Of a stretch of DNA of 64,000 nucleotides, positions 9,051-17,773 are shown in pieces; position 1 is the stretch's first letter, and each line of letters starts with the position of its first letter. The stretch is from Streptomyces rubellomurinus. Its GTDB lineage: Bacteria; Actinomycetota; Actinomycetes; Streptomycetales; Streptomycetaceae. The notes below the pieces were generated by a model. The model did no database searches. It saw nothing but the letters and a program-made list of their open reading frames with translations, and was not told the DNA's origin. Location: positions 1 to 64,000 of the forward strand of contig NZ_JZKH01000003.1 in the NCBI RefSeq assembly GCF_000961885.1, in the 5' to 3' direction. Made by a program: the position numbers and the translations under genes.

Positions 9051-9827
9051 ATGGCCAAGCGCATCGACGTCAGCGGACTGTCGGCCTACTACGGCACCAC
9101 CAAGGCCATCGAGGACATCTCGATGAGCATCGAACCCCGCTCGGTGACCGCCTTCATCGGCCCCTCCGGCTGCGGCAAGTCCACCTTCCTGCGCACCCTG
9201 AACCGGATGCACGAGGTGATCCCCGGCGCCCGGGTCGAGGGCAAGGTCCTCCTGGACGACGAGAACCTGTACGCCTCCAACGTCGACCCGGTCGCCGTGC
9301 GCCGCTCCATCGGCATGGTCTTCCAGCGCCCGAACCCGTTCCCGACCATGTCGATCTACGACAACGTGGTCGCCGGGCTCAAGCTCGCCGGCGTGAAGAA
9401 GAAGGCCGTCCTGGACGAGGTGGTGGAGCGCTCGCTGAAGGGCGCCAACCTCTGGAAGGAGGTCCACAACCGGCTGAACAAGCCGGGCGCCGGCCTCTCC
9501 GGCGGTCAGCAGCAGCGCCTGTGCATCGCCCGCGCCATCGCGGTCGAGCCGCAGGTCCTGCTGATGGACGAGCCCTGCTCCGCGCTCGACCCGATCTCCA
9601 CCCTGGCCATCGAGGACCTGATCGGCGAGCTGAAGTCGCAGTTCACCATCGTCATCGTGACCCACAACATGCAGCAGGCGGCCCGCGTCAGCGACCGCAC
9701 CGCCTTCTTCAACCTGGCCGGCGTCGGGCAGCCCGGCAAGCTGATCGAGCTGGACGACACCCAGCGGATCTTCTCCAACCCGTCGGTCCAGGCGACCGAG
9801 GACTACATCTCCGGCCGCTTCGGCTAG
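9051..9827 (+). CDS. pstB: phosphate ABC transporter ATP-binding protein PstB
   Basis: ATPase driving phosphate import. 258 aa, the standard length. Walker A GPSGCGKS near residue 38, ABC signature LSGGQQQR, Walker B VLLMDEP and the H-loop VTHNMQQA are all intact. Last gene of the pst operon, followed by a strong terminator. No phoU follows here; a PhoU-like (DUF47) gene is instead paired with pit on the other strand. Confidence 0.98.
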   Translation: MAKRIDVSGLSAYYGTTKAIEDISMSIEPRSVTAFIGPSGCGKSTFLRTLNRMHEVIPGARVEGKVLLDDENLYASNVDPVAVRRSIGMVFQRPNPFPTMSIYDNVVAGLKLAGVKKKAVLDEVVERSLKGANLWKEVHNRLNKPGAGLSGGQQQRLCIARAIAVEPQVLLMDEPCSALDPISTLAIEDLIGELKSQFTIVIVTHNMQQAARVSDRTAFFNLAGVGQPGKLIELDDTQRIFSNPSVQATEDYISGRFG

Positions 9828-9880
9828 GCCGGATCCCAGCTGCTCCTCGGTGCTGCATGGCGGTGCCGCCGCGGAGCACG

Positions 9881-9924
9881 AGCAGGGCCCGCCCCCGAGA
9901 TGTGGGGGCGGGCCCTGCTTTCTG
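9881..9924 (+). terminator. pst operon terminator, shared with convergent pit
   Basis: 16-base perfect arms AGCAGGGCCCGCCCCC (9881-9896) and complement (9904-9919) with a 7-base loop, followed by TTTCT. It lies between convergent pstB and pit, so it can end transcription from both sides. Confidence 0.9.
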
Positions 9925-9961
9925 TCGTTCGTCCGCTCGCCGCTGCGGCGTCCCGGGGCCG

Positions 9962-10957
9962 TCAGCCCCAGAACAGGTGGACGAACCAGTACACCAGCGC
10001 CGCGACGAGCGCGGCCGCCGGCATCGTGATGAACCAGCCGAGCACGATGTTCTTCGCCACGCCCCAGCGCACCGCGCGGATGCGCTTGGTGGCGCCCGCG
10101 CCCATGATCGCCGCGGTGATCACGTGGGTGGTGGAGATCGGCGCCTTGAAGACGAACGAGGTGATGTACATGACCGTCGAGGCGGTCGCCTCGGCGGCGA
10201 AGCCCTGCGGCGGGTCCAGCTCGATGATCTTGCGGCCGAGGGTCCGCATGATCCGCCAGCCGCCCGCGTAGGTGCCGAGCGAGAGCATCGTCGCGCAGGA
10301 GATCTTCACCCAGACCGGGATGTCCCCGGTGCTCTGGTGGCCGGAGATGGTGAGCGCCATCACCACGATGCCCATGGTCTTCTGCGCGTCCTGCAGACCG
10401 TGCGCCAGCGCCATCGCGGCGGCCGAGGCGGTCTGGGCGACCCGGAAGTTGCGCTTCGCGCGGTGCGGGTTGGCCCGGCGGAAGATCCACAGGATCGCGA
10501 GCATCACCAGGAAGCCGCCGACCAGGCCGACCACCGGCGAGAGGATCATCGGGACGATGATCTTGTCGATCACGCCGCTCCAGATCACGTCGATCCCGCC
10601 GGCCAGCGCCGCGCCCACCATGCCGCCGAACAGGGCGTGCGAGGAGGAGGACGGCAGGCCGAAGTACCAGGTGACCAGGTTCCAGGCGATCGCACCGATC
10701 AGGGCGGCGAACAGGATCGCCATGCCCTGGTTGCCGGTGGGGGTCTCGATGATCCCCTTGGAGACGGTGTGCGCCACCCCGCTGCCCAGGAAGGCGCCGG
10801 CCAGGTTCATCACCGCGGCCATCGCGAGCGCGGCCTTGGGCGTCAGCGCCCGGGTGGAGACCGAGGTGGCGATCGCGTTCGCCGAGTCGTGGAAGCCGTT
10901 GGTGTAGGTGAAGAAGAACGCAACGCCGATGACGGCGATGAGTGCTGCCATGTCCAC
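9962..10957 (-). CDS. pit: low-affinity inorganic phosphate transporter (Pit family)
   Basis: Proton- or metal-coupled phosphate permease. 331 aa, roughly ten hydrophobic helices, with the PiT signature FTYTNGFHDSANAIATSVSTRAL at residues ~16-38 and the repeated D-S/T motif in the C-terminal half (ISTTHVITAAIMGAG). The GTG at 10957 is chosen because AAGGAG lies 11 bases upstream; the ATG two codons in would be 17 away. It follows the PhoU-like gene with a 5-base gap, so the two form an operon. Confidence 0.95.
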   Translation of the reverse strand: MDMAALIAVIGVAFFFTYTNGFHDSANAIATSVSTRALTPKAALAMAAVMNLAGAFLGSGVAHTVSKGIIETPTGNQGMAILFAALIGAIAWNLVTWYFGLPSSSSHALFGGMVGAALAGGIDVIWSGVIDKIIVPMILSPVVGLVGGFLVMLAILWIFRRANPHRAKRNFRVAQTASAAAMALAHGLQDAQKTMGIVVMALTISGHQSTGDIPVWVKISCATMLSLGTYAGGWRIMRTLGRKIIELDPPQGFAAEATASTVMYITSFVFKAPISTTHVITAAIMGAGATKRIRAVRWGVAKNIVLGWFITMPAAALVAALVYWFVHLFWG

Positions 10958-10962
10958 GAGGG

Positions 10963-11583
10963 TCAGGACTCCTTGACCGCGATGGTCTCCACCGTGTTCG
11001 CGACGTGCTCGAACGCGTCCGCGGCCTCTTCGAGGACGTCCACGACCTGCTTGAGCTTGAGCACCTCGATCGCGTCGTACTGACCGGAGAACAGGTGGGC
11101 GAGCAGCTTGCGGTGGATCTGGTCCGCCTGGTTCTCCAGCCGGTTGACCTCGATCCAGTACTCGGTGAGGTTCGACATGCTGCGCAGGTTCGGCATCGCC
11201 TCGGCGGTGAGCTCGGCTGCCCGCGCGAGCACCTCGATCTGCTGCTCGATGCCCTTCGGCAGGGTCTGGATGTCGTAGAGGACGACCAGGTCGACGGCCT
11301 CCTCCATGAAGTCCATGATGTCGTCCAGCGACGAGGCGAGGCTGTAGATGTCCTCGCGGTCGAAGGGCGTGATGAAGGAGGAGTTCAGCTGGTGGAACAC
11401 CGCATGGGTGGTGTCGTCCCCGGCGTGCTCGGCGGCGCGCATGCGCTCGACGATCTCCGCGCGGGCCGACACGTCTGATCCCAGCAGTTCGAGCAGGAGC
11501 TTCGAACCGACGACGAGGTTCTCCGCCGCGGCGGCGAACATGTCGTAGAAGCTCGTCTCCTTCGGGGTCAGGCTAAAACGCAC
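10963..11583 (-). CDS. DUF47/PhoU-like protein, Pit accessory
   Basis: 206 aa, all-helical, with the E/DxxxD metal-binding repeats of the PhoU/DUF47 family: RMRAAEHAGDDTTHAVFHQL and LVVLYDIQTLPKG in the first bundle, EVLKLKQVVDVLEEAADAFE in the second. Members beside pit genes are thought to modulate the low-affinity transporter. Starts with GTG (MRFSLTPKETSFYDMF) behind CGGAGATTT. Upstream, on the minus strand, TAGCAT could be the -10. Confidence 0.9.
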   Translation of the reverse strand: MRFSLTPKETSFYDMFAAAAENLVVGSKLLLELLGSDVSARAEIVERMRAAEHAGDDTTHAVFHQLNSSFITPFDREDIYSLASSLDDIMDFMEEAVDLVVLYDIQTLPKGIEQQIEVLARAAELTAEAMPNLRSMSNLTEYWIEVNRLENQADQIHRKLLAHLFSGQYDAIEVLKLKQVVDVLEEAADAFEHVANTVETIAVKES

Positions 11584-11942
11584 GGAAATCTCCGATGTGC
11601 GGGGTAGGGACTGAACGATGCTAGGTGCAACCAAGCGCGATCGCGCAAACGGGGTGGTGAGACAGGAGGCGGAACCTCCCGTTCCGTTCGACTGTCGTGC
11701 CGACTGACCAGGACCGCGCCTCCAGGTGCGGACGCGGTTCCTCAGTCTGACGGAACCTCGCACGGATTGCCCCCGTCGTGGGCCCGGAAGACCGGGGCGC
11801 CGCTCAGACGGCGCAATCCCGGCACCGCCCGCCCGCACCCGATGGCACGTGCCGGGTCGGCCGGCGGAACACCACGGACGGTCCGGGTGTTGGACACTGG
11901 AACCCGACGCAGCCAGCAGGCACCCAGGACGAAGGCGGGCCG
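11584..11942. promoter_or_regulatory. divergent promoter region between phoU-like gene and csoR
   Basis: No gene is visible in these 359 bases. It contains a perfect 12-base palindrome GCGCGATCGCGC (11635-11646) just upstream of a minus-strand TAGCAT-type -10 for the phoU-like/pit operon. No clear CsoR-type pseudo-inverted repeat was found for csoR, although the G-tract stretch before 11820 could hide one. Confidence 0.45.
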
Positions 11943-12311
11943 ATGACCACGACGCAAGCGCGCACCGAGCAGGACGACGTGCCCGGGACCGACCCGCACG
12001 CCGGCCACGCCGCCGCGCCCGCCCACGGCCCGCACGGCTACAGCGCCCAGAAGGACGCCCACCTCAAGCGGCTGCGCCGGATCGAGGGCCAGATCCGCGG
12101 CCTCCAGCGGATGGTCGACGAGGACGTCTACTGCATCGACGTGCTCACCCAGGTCTCGGCCAGCACCAAGGCGCTGCAGTCCTTCGCGCTCTCCCTGCTG
12201 GAGGAGCACCTGCGGCACTGCGTGGCCGCCGCCGCCGAGGAGGGCGGCGCCGAGCTGGACGCCAAGGTGGCCGAGGCCACGGCCGCGATCAGCCGCCTGC
12301 TGCGCAGCTGA
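11943..12311 (+). CDS. csoR: CsoR-type copper-sensing repressor
   Basis: Cu(I)-responsive DNA-binding repressor that releases copper-efflux promoters when loaded. 122 aa. The CsoR/DUF156 core is intact: HLKRLRRIEGQIRGLQRM, then the three Cu ligands Cys (VYCIDVL), His and Cys (EEHLRHCV, H-x3-C). The N-terminal extension is His-rich (HAGHAAAPAHGPHG), as in other Streptomyces CsoR proteins. The chromosomal position next to pit and pst matches that of S. lividans/S. coelicolor csoR. Confidence 0.93.
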   Translation: MTTTQARTEQDDVPGTDPHAGHAAAPAHGPHGYSAQKDAHLKRLRRIEGQIRGLQRMVDEDVYCIDVLTQVSASTKALQSFALSLLEEHLRHCVAAAAEEGGAELDAKVAEATAAISRLLRS

Positions 12312-12322
12312 GGCCGCGTCCG

Positions 12323-12550
12323 TCAGTGCCCCGGCCGTTGCTCCTCCGCCGCCCGGTCCGAGGGCCGGTCCGAGGGCCGGTCCGACGGCCTGGGCACCAC
12401 CCGGTCGAGCAGCACCTCGTCGATCCGCTCGGTCGGCAGCCGCTCCCCGGGGCTGGCCGTCGCGGCGATCATCAGCTCGCCGGCCAGCTCGATCTCGTCG
12501 AGGGCCGCGTCGTCGTGGCCGCCGCTGCGGCCGCCCGTGGACGACACCAC
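12323..12550 (-). CDS. small acidic hypothetical protein with RPSD repeats
   Basis: 75 aa, convergent with csoR (11-base gap). The body (DDAALDEIELAGELMIAATAS, then ERIDEVL) looks like a conserved amphipathic short protein. The C-terminus carries three PSDR units encoded by a 12-base tandem repeat (GGCCGGTCCGAG, 12356-12391). The GTG at 12550 is chosen from a cluster of four in-frame GTGs because AAGGG lies nine bases upstream. Function unknown. Confidence 0.6.
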   Translation of the reverse strand: MVSSTGGRSGGHDDAALDEIELAGELMIAATASPGERLPTERIDEVLLDRVVPRPSDRPSDRPSDRAAEEQRPGH

Positions 12551-12768
12551 CTGCACCACCCCTTCAGTGCCTCGCCAGCCCGGGCGGCAGCCACCCGACG
12601 TCCAGCCTAGGCACTCCGGGGCCCGTCCACATGGCACGGACGGGCCATCTCCGCGCCGCCGAAACGGGTGGCCGCCGCTCCCCGGACGGCCACCCGCCCC
12701 GGCGGCGCCCCGTCTCGCCCCGGCCGCCGGAGCACCGCCCCGCGGCCGGGCGCGTCCCCCTCCGGGCC

Positions 12769-13674
12769 CTACTTCGGGCTCTCCGAGGGCTTCATCTGGT
12801 AGATGTCCGAGGCCGGCGGCTCGGCCGCCTCGACCGCCTTGCCGAAGTCGCTCAGCGTGGTCGTCGAAGTCACCTTCACCTGGTCCTTGGGCTCCTTCGA
12901 ACCGGCCACCCCGGCGAAGGTGAACACCTCGACCACCTTGTGCAGCCGGCCCTGGTCGTCCAGCCAGGCGTCGTACGGGACCTCCTTGACGGTGAAGGTC
13001 TGCGCCCCCATCCGCAGGCCGTCCCCGCCCCGCCCGCCGGTCGCGTCGGCCGCCTTCGAAAGGTCCAGGGTGCCCCGGTAGTGGTGCAGCGCGACCCCGT
13101 CCACCGTCTCGGTGCCGACCGCCTCCGCCTTCTGCGCCCCGCGCAGCGCCCCCGCCGCCGAGGCCGGGTCCGTCGCGCCGCTGCTGACCAGGTTGCCGTC
13201 CGGCAGCTGGCGCACGTCCAGCTTCACCCACTTGCCCTCGGGCACCTTGGCGCCGCTGTTCTGCAGGTAGACGGTGCCCGGCAGGACCACCTCGACGATC
13301 TTCCCGGTGGTCGCCGCGCCCGGCGGCACCTGGACCTCCAGCCGACCGATCCGCTTCACGTAGTCGTAGCCGCCGGACCCGCTGAACGAGGCCTTCTTCT
13401 CGGCGGACTCGGTGACCAGCTCGGTCGCGGTGTGCGCGGAGCCGGTGCGGCCGGTGATGTCGGCGGCGCCGCGCACGGCCGTCAGCGGGTCGGCGGCCAG
13501 CTTGTCGGGCACGCTCGACTGCTGGTCGGAGGAGCCGCCGCCGGAGCCGCCCGAGCAGCCGGCCGCACCCGCGGCCAGGACGGCGGCGAGCAGGGCGGCC
13601 CCGGCCGCCGGACGCAGGCGCGGCACCCGGCGGCCTGCCGGCCGCGCACCGCACTGCTGGTCGGTCATCTTCAT
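12769..13674 (-). CDS. LppX/LprG-like lipoprotein
   Basis: 301 aa exported lipoprotein. It has a basic N-terminus, a hydrophobic segment and lipobox AAGC near residue 40, followed by a Gly/Ser linker. The rest resembles the LppX_LprAFG fold: TAVRGAADITG, EGKWVKLDV, VDGVALHHYRGTLDL and YDAWLDDQGRLHKV are typical strand signatures. Mycobacterial members carry lipids across the periplasm; here the ligand is unknown. Unlike many homologues it ends with a PSESPK tail. Confidence 0.82.
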   Translation of the reverse strand: MKMTDQQCGARPAGRRVPRLRPAAGAALLAAVLAAGAAGCSGGSGGGSSDQQSSVPDKLAADPLTAVRGAADITGRTGSAHTATELVTESAEKKASFSGSGGYDYVKRIGRLEVQVPPGAATTGKIVEVVLPGTVYLQNSGAKVPEGKWVKLDVRQLPDGNLVSSGATDPASAAGALRGAQKAEAVGTETVDGVALHHYRGTLDLSKAADATGGRGGDGLRMGAQTFTVKEVPYDAWLDDQGRLHKVVEVFTFAGVAGSKEPKDQVKVTSTTTLSDFGKAVEAAEPPASDIYQMKPSESPK

Positions 13675-13819
13675 CCTCGCGACAACCCCCTCGGGCCCGA
13701 CTGCCCACCGGACACCACCGGCCGGGCAGAGCTCTTTCCGGGCAAACGAGTTGAGCGGCGAAGGGTTACGGGTACCGGCTCACGAAGCGCGTCGCGCCCG
13801 GGCCGGTCGGCGCGTTACG

Positions 13820-14017
13820 GTGAACCACGTGCACAGTGAGCTGCCGGCCACGCCCGGCACCCGCATGCCCGAGCACCACGTCGCGATCAGCGAACGCGGT
13901 TCCTTCGCCTTCGCGAGCTGCAGCTGCGGCTGGTACGCCCCGGCCCGCCGCTCCCGCGACCTGGCCCGCCGCGAGGGGGCCGAGCACCTCGCCGAGAGCG
14001 GCACGGGGCCGGACTAG
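13820..14017 (+). CDS. small conserved protein with CxCGW motif
   Basis: 65 aa. The central segment HHVAISERGSFAFASCSCGW, with paired cysteines (CSCGW), and the basic tail (RRSRDLARREGAEHL) look like a conserved streptomycete small protein rather than chance coding. Two GTG starts fit (13820 and 13829); neither has a clear Shine-Dalgarno. A zinc or redox role of the cysteines is speculative. Confidence 0.65.
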   Translation: MNHVHSELPATPGTRMPEHHVAISERGSFAFASCSCGWYAPARRSRDLARREGAEHLAESGTGPD

Positions 14018-14053
14018 GCCCTCTCCTGCGGACCCTGGCCGGCTCAGGCCGGC

Positions 14054-14782
14054 TCAGGCCGCGAGGTCGGACTCCGGCGGCTGCTCCTCGGCCCGCACCG
14101 GCCCCCGGCCGCGCCGGCGTCCGCGCCCGCGCGGCCCGGCCTCGCCGCGGGCGGCCCCGCCGCGCTCCGGCGCCCGGATCAGCGGGGCGACGGCGGTGCG
14201 GGTCAGCGCGTGGCAGAACGGCACCAGCACCGCCATCGCGATCGGTGCCAGCAGCAGCACCACGGCGACGGCCAGCGCGAAGCCGCCGATCACGTCGGTC
14301 GGGTAGTGCACGCCCATGAACATCCGGCAGAAGCCCTGCAGCAGGGCCAGCCCGCCGGCGATCCAGCCGAGCCGTCGGTTCACCAGGAACAGCGCCACCG
14401 CGACGCCCATGGTCATCGTCGAGTGGTCGCTGACGAAGGAGTGGGTGCCGGCCTTGCCGTCCACCAGCACCAGCAGCCCGGAGTGGTCCACGAAGGGGCG
14501 GGGCCGGTCCACGATCGCGGCGATCGGCAGGTTGGCCAGCTCGGCGATCGCCACCGACAGCGGCACCCAGAGCAGCCCGGCCACCGCCACCGGCGCGTCC
14601 GGGCGGCGTCTGGCCTGCAGCCAGGCGACCAGGCCGAGCATGGCGAGGCCGATCAGGATGCCGTACTCGCCGATCCACGAGACCAGGTGGTCCAGCCATT
14701 GCGGGGAGCGTTTGGCCAGGCCGTTGACGGCGTAGAGCAGGCCGAGGTCGGGGTTGGTCGTGTCGGCAAGCGGCGTCGACAC
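14054..14782 (-). CDS. PAP2-family phosphatase, membrane
   Basis: 242 aa integral membrane protein of the phosphatidic-acid phosphatase type 2 family. The three motifs are visible: VDRPRPF (KxxxxxxRP-like), FVSDHSTM (usually PSGH; here SDH) and CRMFMGVHYPTDVIGG (SRxxxxxHxxxD). About five or six helices. The C-terminus is Arg/Gly-rich. Start GTG follows a strong AAGGAGGTG. The likely substrate is a lipid phosphate or polyprenyl diphosphate; which one cannot be told. Confidence 0.88.
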   Translation of the reverse strand: MSTPLADTTNPDLGLLYAVNGLAKRSPQWLDHLVSWIGEYGILIGLAMLGLVAWLQARRRPDAPVAVAGLLWVPLSVAIAELANLPIAAIVDRPRPFVDHSGLLVLVDGKAGTHSFVSDHSTMTMGVAVALFLVNRRLGWIAGGLALLQGFCRMFMGVHYPTDVIGGFALAVAVVLLLAPIAMAVLVPFCHALTRTAVAPLIRAPERGGAARGEAGPRGRGRRRGRGPVRAEEQPPESDLAA

Positions 14783-14962
14783 GCCGCACCTCCTTCTGGT
14801 CCGCTACACCTGGTCGTTACCGCCGGGGCCCGCCCGGCGCGGAAAGCTGACGGGGGGCCACCAGACCAAACGTCATCGCCGGGACGGGCCGTTCCACTCG
14901 AAACGCGCGGTTATCGAAACTTGACTCAGCGTCCACACCGCGCACACAGCTCACGCTCCGCC

Positions 14963-16204
14963 TCAGCCGTTCCGGCTCGCTCGGCCGGGGGCGGCGGCGG
15001 GAGTGGTGGGGACGGCGGGGGCGGCGGGGGCGGACCGGGCCGGTGCGGCGAGCGGTGAGGTCTGGGCCGCCGCGGTCGGTGCGGGCGGGGCCGCCACGGC
15101 CGGCCTGGCGGCCGTCGTGGGCGCCGCGGCCGCCGCCGCGGGCGCCGTCGTGGCGCCGGGGCGGCTGGGGGCGTTGACCGTGCCGTTGCCGTTGTTGTCG
15201 CGGGTCGGCAGGGCCTGGGCGCCGTCCGAGGTGACCCGGGTCGCGCCGATGTACTCCCGGGTGTCGATCTTGTCGTAGCGGATCACCGCGTTGGTGTGCG
15301 GCGCGTTGATCATGTAGCCGCCGCCGACGTAGATCCCGACGTGGTGGATGCTGCGCGGGTCGCTCAGGTCGGTCGCGAAGAACACCAGGTCCCCCGGCCG
15401 CAACTGATCCCGCGACGGATGCGGCCCGGCGTACCACTGGTCGTTCGCCACCCGGGGCAGCTCGATGCCCACGCTCTCGTACGCGGCCCTCGTCAGTCCG
15501 GAGCAGTCGAACCGGCCGCCCTGCGAGGCCAGGCCCTCCCCGCCCCACAGGTACAGCGTGCCGAGCTTGGTCTGCGCGAAGTAGATCGCCGCGGCCGACT
15601 GCGCGGACACCTCCACCGGCGCGGTCGGCGCGGTGAAACTGCGGGCCATCGCCTGGATGTTCCGCACGTAGCCCTGGGTCTCCTTGTACGGCGGGATCCC
15701 CTTGTTGCTCGTCACCGCGTACGGGCCGGCGTTGTACGCGGCCAGCATGTTGGCCTGCCGGTCGCCCGGAACGTTGGCGACGTCCTTGGCGAGCGCGCAG
15801 TCGAAGACCGCCGCCGAGGCGATCGCGTCGAAGGGGTTCCAGACGTCCTTCTTGCCGTCCCCGTCACCGTCCGTGGCGTACGACGCCCAGGTGCCCGGCA
15901 TGAACTGCGCCATTCCCTCGGCGCCGACACCGGAGCGGGCCTTCGGGTCGAAACCGCTTTCCTGGTACAGCTGCGCCGCGAGCATCGGCGGGGAGATCTC
16001 GGGGCAGAGCGATCCCCACTTCTGGATGGCGTCCTGGTAGACCGCCGGGACCGTTCCGGGGGCGAGGGCGGAGCGATTCGCCGACTGCTGCGGCGTCCCA
16101 CTCGCCGCATACGTCCCGATCGTCACCAGGCCGATGAAGCCGAACGCGACAACTCCCGCTGCAGCGGCGGCTGTACCGCCCTTCCGGAGTACCATCAGCA
16201 CCAT
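14963..16204 (-). CDS. lytic transglycosylase-NlpC/P60 peptidoglycan hydrolase
   Basis: 413 aa. N-terminal membrane anchor (residues ~8-33), then a transglycosylase SLT domain with catalytic Glu in QLYQESGFDP and the AEGMAQFMPGTW and AYNAGP motifs. Next an NlpC/P60 domain with Cys in RFDCSGLTRAAY and His in IHHVGIYVGGG, and an Ala/Pro/Thr-rich tail. It can therefore cleave both glycan and peptide bonds, like VirB1/conjugative hydrolases. It is divergent from the membrane-complex genes at 16438-22043 and likely opens the wall for that complex. Confidence 0.92.
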   Translation of the reverse strand: MVLMVLRKGGTAAAAAGVVAFGFIGLVTIGTYAASGTPQQSANRSALAPGTVPAVYQDAIQKWGSLCPEISPPMLAAQLYQESGFDPKARSGVGAEGMAQFMPGTWASYATDGDGDGKKDVWNPFDAIASAAVFDCALAKDVANVPGDRQANMLAAYNAGPYAVTSNKGIPPYKETQGYVRNIQAMARSFTAPTAPVEVSAQSAAAIYFAQTKLGTLYLWGGEGLASQGGRFDCSGLTRAAYESVGIELPRVANDQWYAGPHPSRDQLRPGDLVFFATDLSDPRSIHHVGIYVGGGYMINAPHTNAVIRYDKIDTREYIGATRVTSDGAQALPTRDNNGNGTVNAPSRPGATTAPAAAAAAPTTAARPAVAAPPAPTAAAQTSPLAAPARSAPAAPAVPTTPAAAPGRASRNG

Positions 16205-16437
16205 CCCGACGAATCGTCAGTCGAAGTGTCCCGGAAGGCGTTGCTCACCGCAATCATCAGAGATACAAAGAGTGAGCGCTATCCTTCGTACGGTGGACAT
16301 CCTCGCGTACGTGTCCGATGCCTCACGACCAATCCGCGAGAAGTAGCCAAGTCGACATCAGATCTGGCCAAGAATAGGCACCGACCCTTCGCGCGGGCGG
16401 GGTCAGGGCCCTTGAATTTGCCTGATCGGGCGGTGAG
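16205..16437. promoter_or_regulatory. divergent promoter region of the secretion-like cluster
   Basis: This 233-base gap separates the hydrolase gene (leftward) from the membrane-complex genes (rightward). It is less GC-rich than its surroundings (for example 16255-16290 and 16330-16380), as promoters usually are. No c-di-AMP riboswitch-like (ydaO) element, common before streptomycete wall hydrolases, could be recognised. Confidence 0.5.
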
Positions 16438-16794
16438 ATGGAAATGAACCTGAGCAGCGTGCACACCTACGCGGTCGGCCACCTGGCCGAGGACCCTCCA
16501 AAGAAGGCGAATATCGACACCATCATCGGGGGCATCGCCCCCGACTGGGGGCCGTTCGCCAGCCTCGGGTCGGAGGCGCGGGTGATGGTCGAGGTCGTCA
16601 TGGCCGTGGCCATCCTCATCTGCCTCGGCATCGCCGTCTGGGGTGCGGCCAAGCAGCGGATCGGTGCGACCGCGCTGCGGGACAGCTTCGGCGCCGAACA
16701 GGGCAAGGGACTGATCGTCGCCGGCCTGACCGGCGTGTTCATCATCGGATCGCTCGGCACTCTGTTCACCATTGTCTACGGTATGGCGATCTGA
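16438..16794 (+). CDS. small two-helix membrane protein, VirB2/TrbC-like
   Basis: 118 aa with two hydrophobic segments (residues ~57-80, VEVVMAVAILICLGIAVWG, and ~94-116), separated by a short basic/polar loop. This layout is that of VirB2/TrbC pilin-like subunits in conjugation systems. It is the first gene of a five-gene run encoding VirB8-, VirB6- and VirB4-like proteins. GGTGAG suits the ATG at 16444 better than the one at 16438. Identity as a pilin analogue is inferred from topology and context. Confidence 0.72.
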   Translation: MEMNLSSVHTYAVGHLAEDPPKKANIDTIIGGIAPDWGPFASLGSEARVMVEVVMAVAILICLGIAVWGAAKQRIGATALRDSFGAEQGKGLIVAGLTGVFIIGSLGTLFTIVYGMAI

Positions 16795-16957
16795 CGATCG
16801 GGCAGTCTTGGTCCGGAACGTCCGAGGCCAGGTCCCCCGACCGGACCGCCCCGGCCGGCCCCGCCAGGAACCCACCCCGTACCCACCCTCCGTCCGCGCC
16901 CGCCCCCGGGCGGAGGGCCCCCGGAGCCGCCCGGCTCCCCGCACCAGGAGGGCCGCC

Positions 16958-17773
16958 GTGCCGTTGTCCGACGACCAGCCGCACACCCGTACGCGGCTGC
17001 CGGTCGGCGAACAGCCCTCCTCCCAGTCGAACCAGCGTCAGTCCAGGCCGCTGCGCACCCTGCTGACCATCCTCGTGGTCGTCACCCTGCTCGTGATCGC
17101 CATCTCCATCGCCAACCGCGGCAAGCCCGACCCGGGCGACTCCGGCCACTCCGCCGACCGCGCCGCCCCCAGCGCCGCCTCCGGCGCCGGCCCCGCACCC
17201 AGCGGCGACCAGCCCGTCACCACCACCGCCAACGGCATCGCCTCCGGCTTCCCGCACAGCGACCAGGGCGCCCAGTCGGCCGCCGCCAACTACGCGGTGG
17301 CGATCGGCTCCGCGGACATGTTCCGCACCGACAGCCGCCACACCATCGTCGCCACCATCGCCGACCCGGGCGCGGTGGCGACGCTGCAGAGCCGCCTGGA
17401 CCAGGGCTTCTCTCCGGAGACGGCCGCCCGCTACGGGCTCGACGCCCAGGGCCGCGCCCCCAAGAACCTCACCTTCGTGAGCCGCACCGTCCCGGTCGGC
17501 ACCAAGTCGACCGGCTACAACGACGGCGAGGCCAAGGTCGAGGTGTGGTGCACGGGGCTCACCGGCCTCGCCGGGCAGCTCTCCGTCCAGCCGGTGACCA
17601 CCAACTGGTTCACCCTCACGCTCGCGCTGCGCTGGACGGGCGGCGACTGGAAGGTCACCGACTTCAGCAGCAAGCAGGGCCCCGCACCGATGCCAGGGGA
17701 CCAGCAGGCCGCAACCGCCGACGAGATCACCGGCGCTGTCCAGCAGTTCGGGGGGTTCCGCTATGCCCGTTGA
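16958..17773 (+). CDS. single-pass membrane protein, VirB8/TcpC-like
   Basis: 271 aa. A short basic cytoplasmic N-terminus, one transmembrane helix (residues ~30-50, TLLTILVVVTLLVIAISIA), a Pro/Ser/Ala linker and an extracellular domain of mixed strands and helices (residues ~105-270). This topology and domain size fit VirB8/TcpC-type scaffold proteins of conjugation channels. The GTG at 16958 follows CAGGAGG. Its end overlaps the next gene by 11 bases. Family assignment is structural inference. Confidence 0.72.
   Translation: MPLSDDQPHTRTRLPVGEQPSSQSNQRQSRPLRTLLTILVVVTLLVIAISIANRGKPDPGDSGHSADRAAPSAASGAGPAPSGDQPVTTTANGIASGFPHSDQGAQSAAANYAVAIGSADMFRTDSRHTIVATIADPGAVATLQSRLDQGFSPETAARYGLDAQGRAPKNLTFVSRTVPVGTKSTGYNDGEAKVEVWCTGLTGLAGQLSVQPVTTNWFTLTLALRWTGGDWKVTDFSSKQGPAPMPGDQQAATADEITGAVQQFGGFRYAR

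Noticed and set aside
7362..10490. A 1042-codon minus-strand open frame across pstCAB and pit
   Set aside because: Overlaps four well-supported genes and has no recognisable family content.
16205..16437. Possible c-di-AMP (ydaO) riboswitch before the wall hydrolase gene
   Set aside because: I could not find the conserved core segments, and the gap is short for this element.
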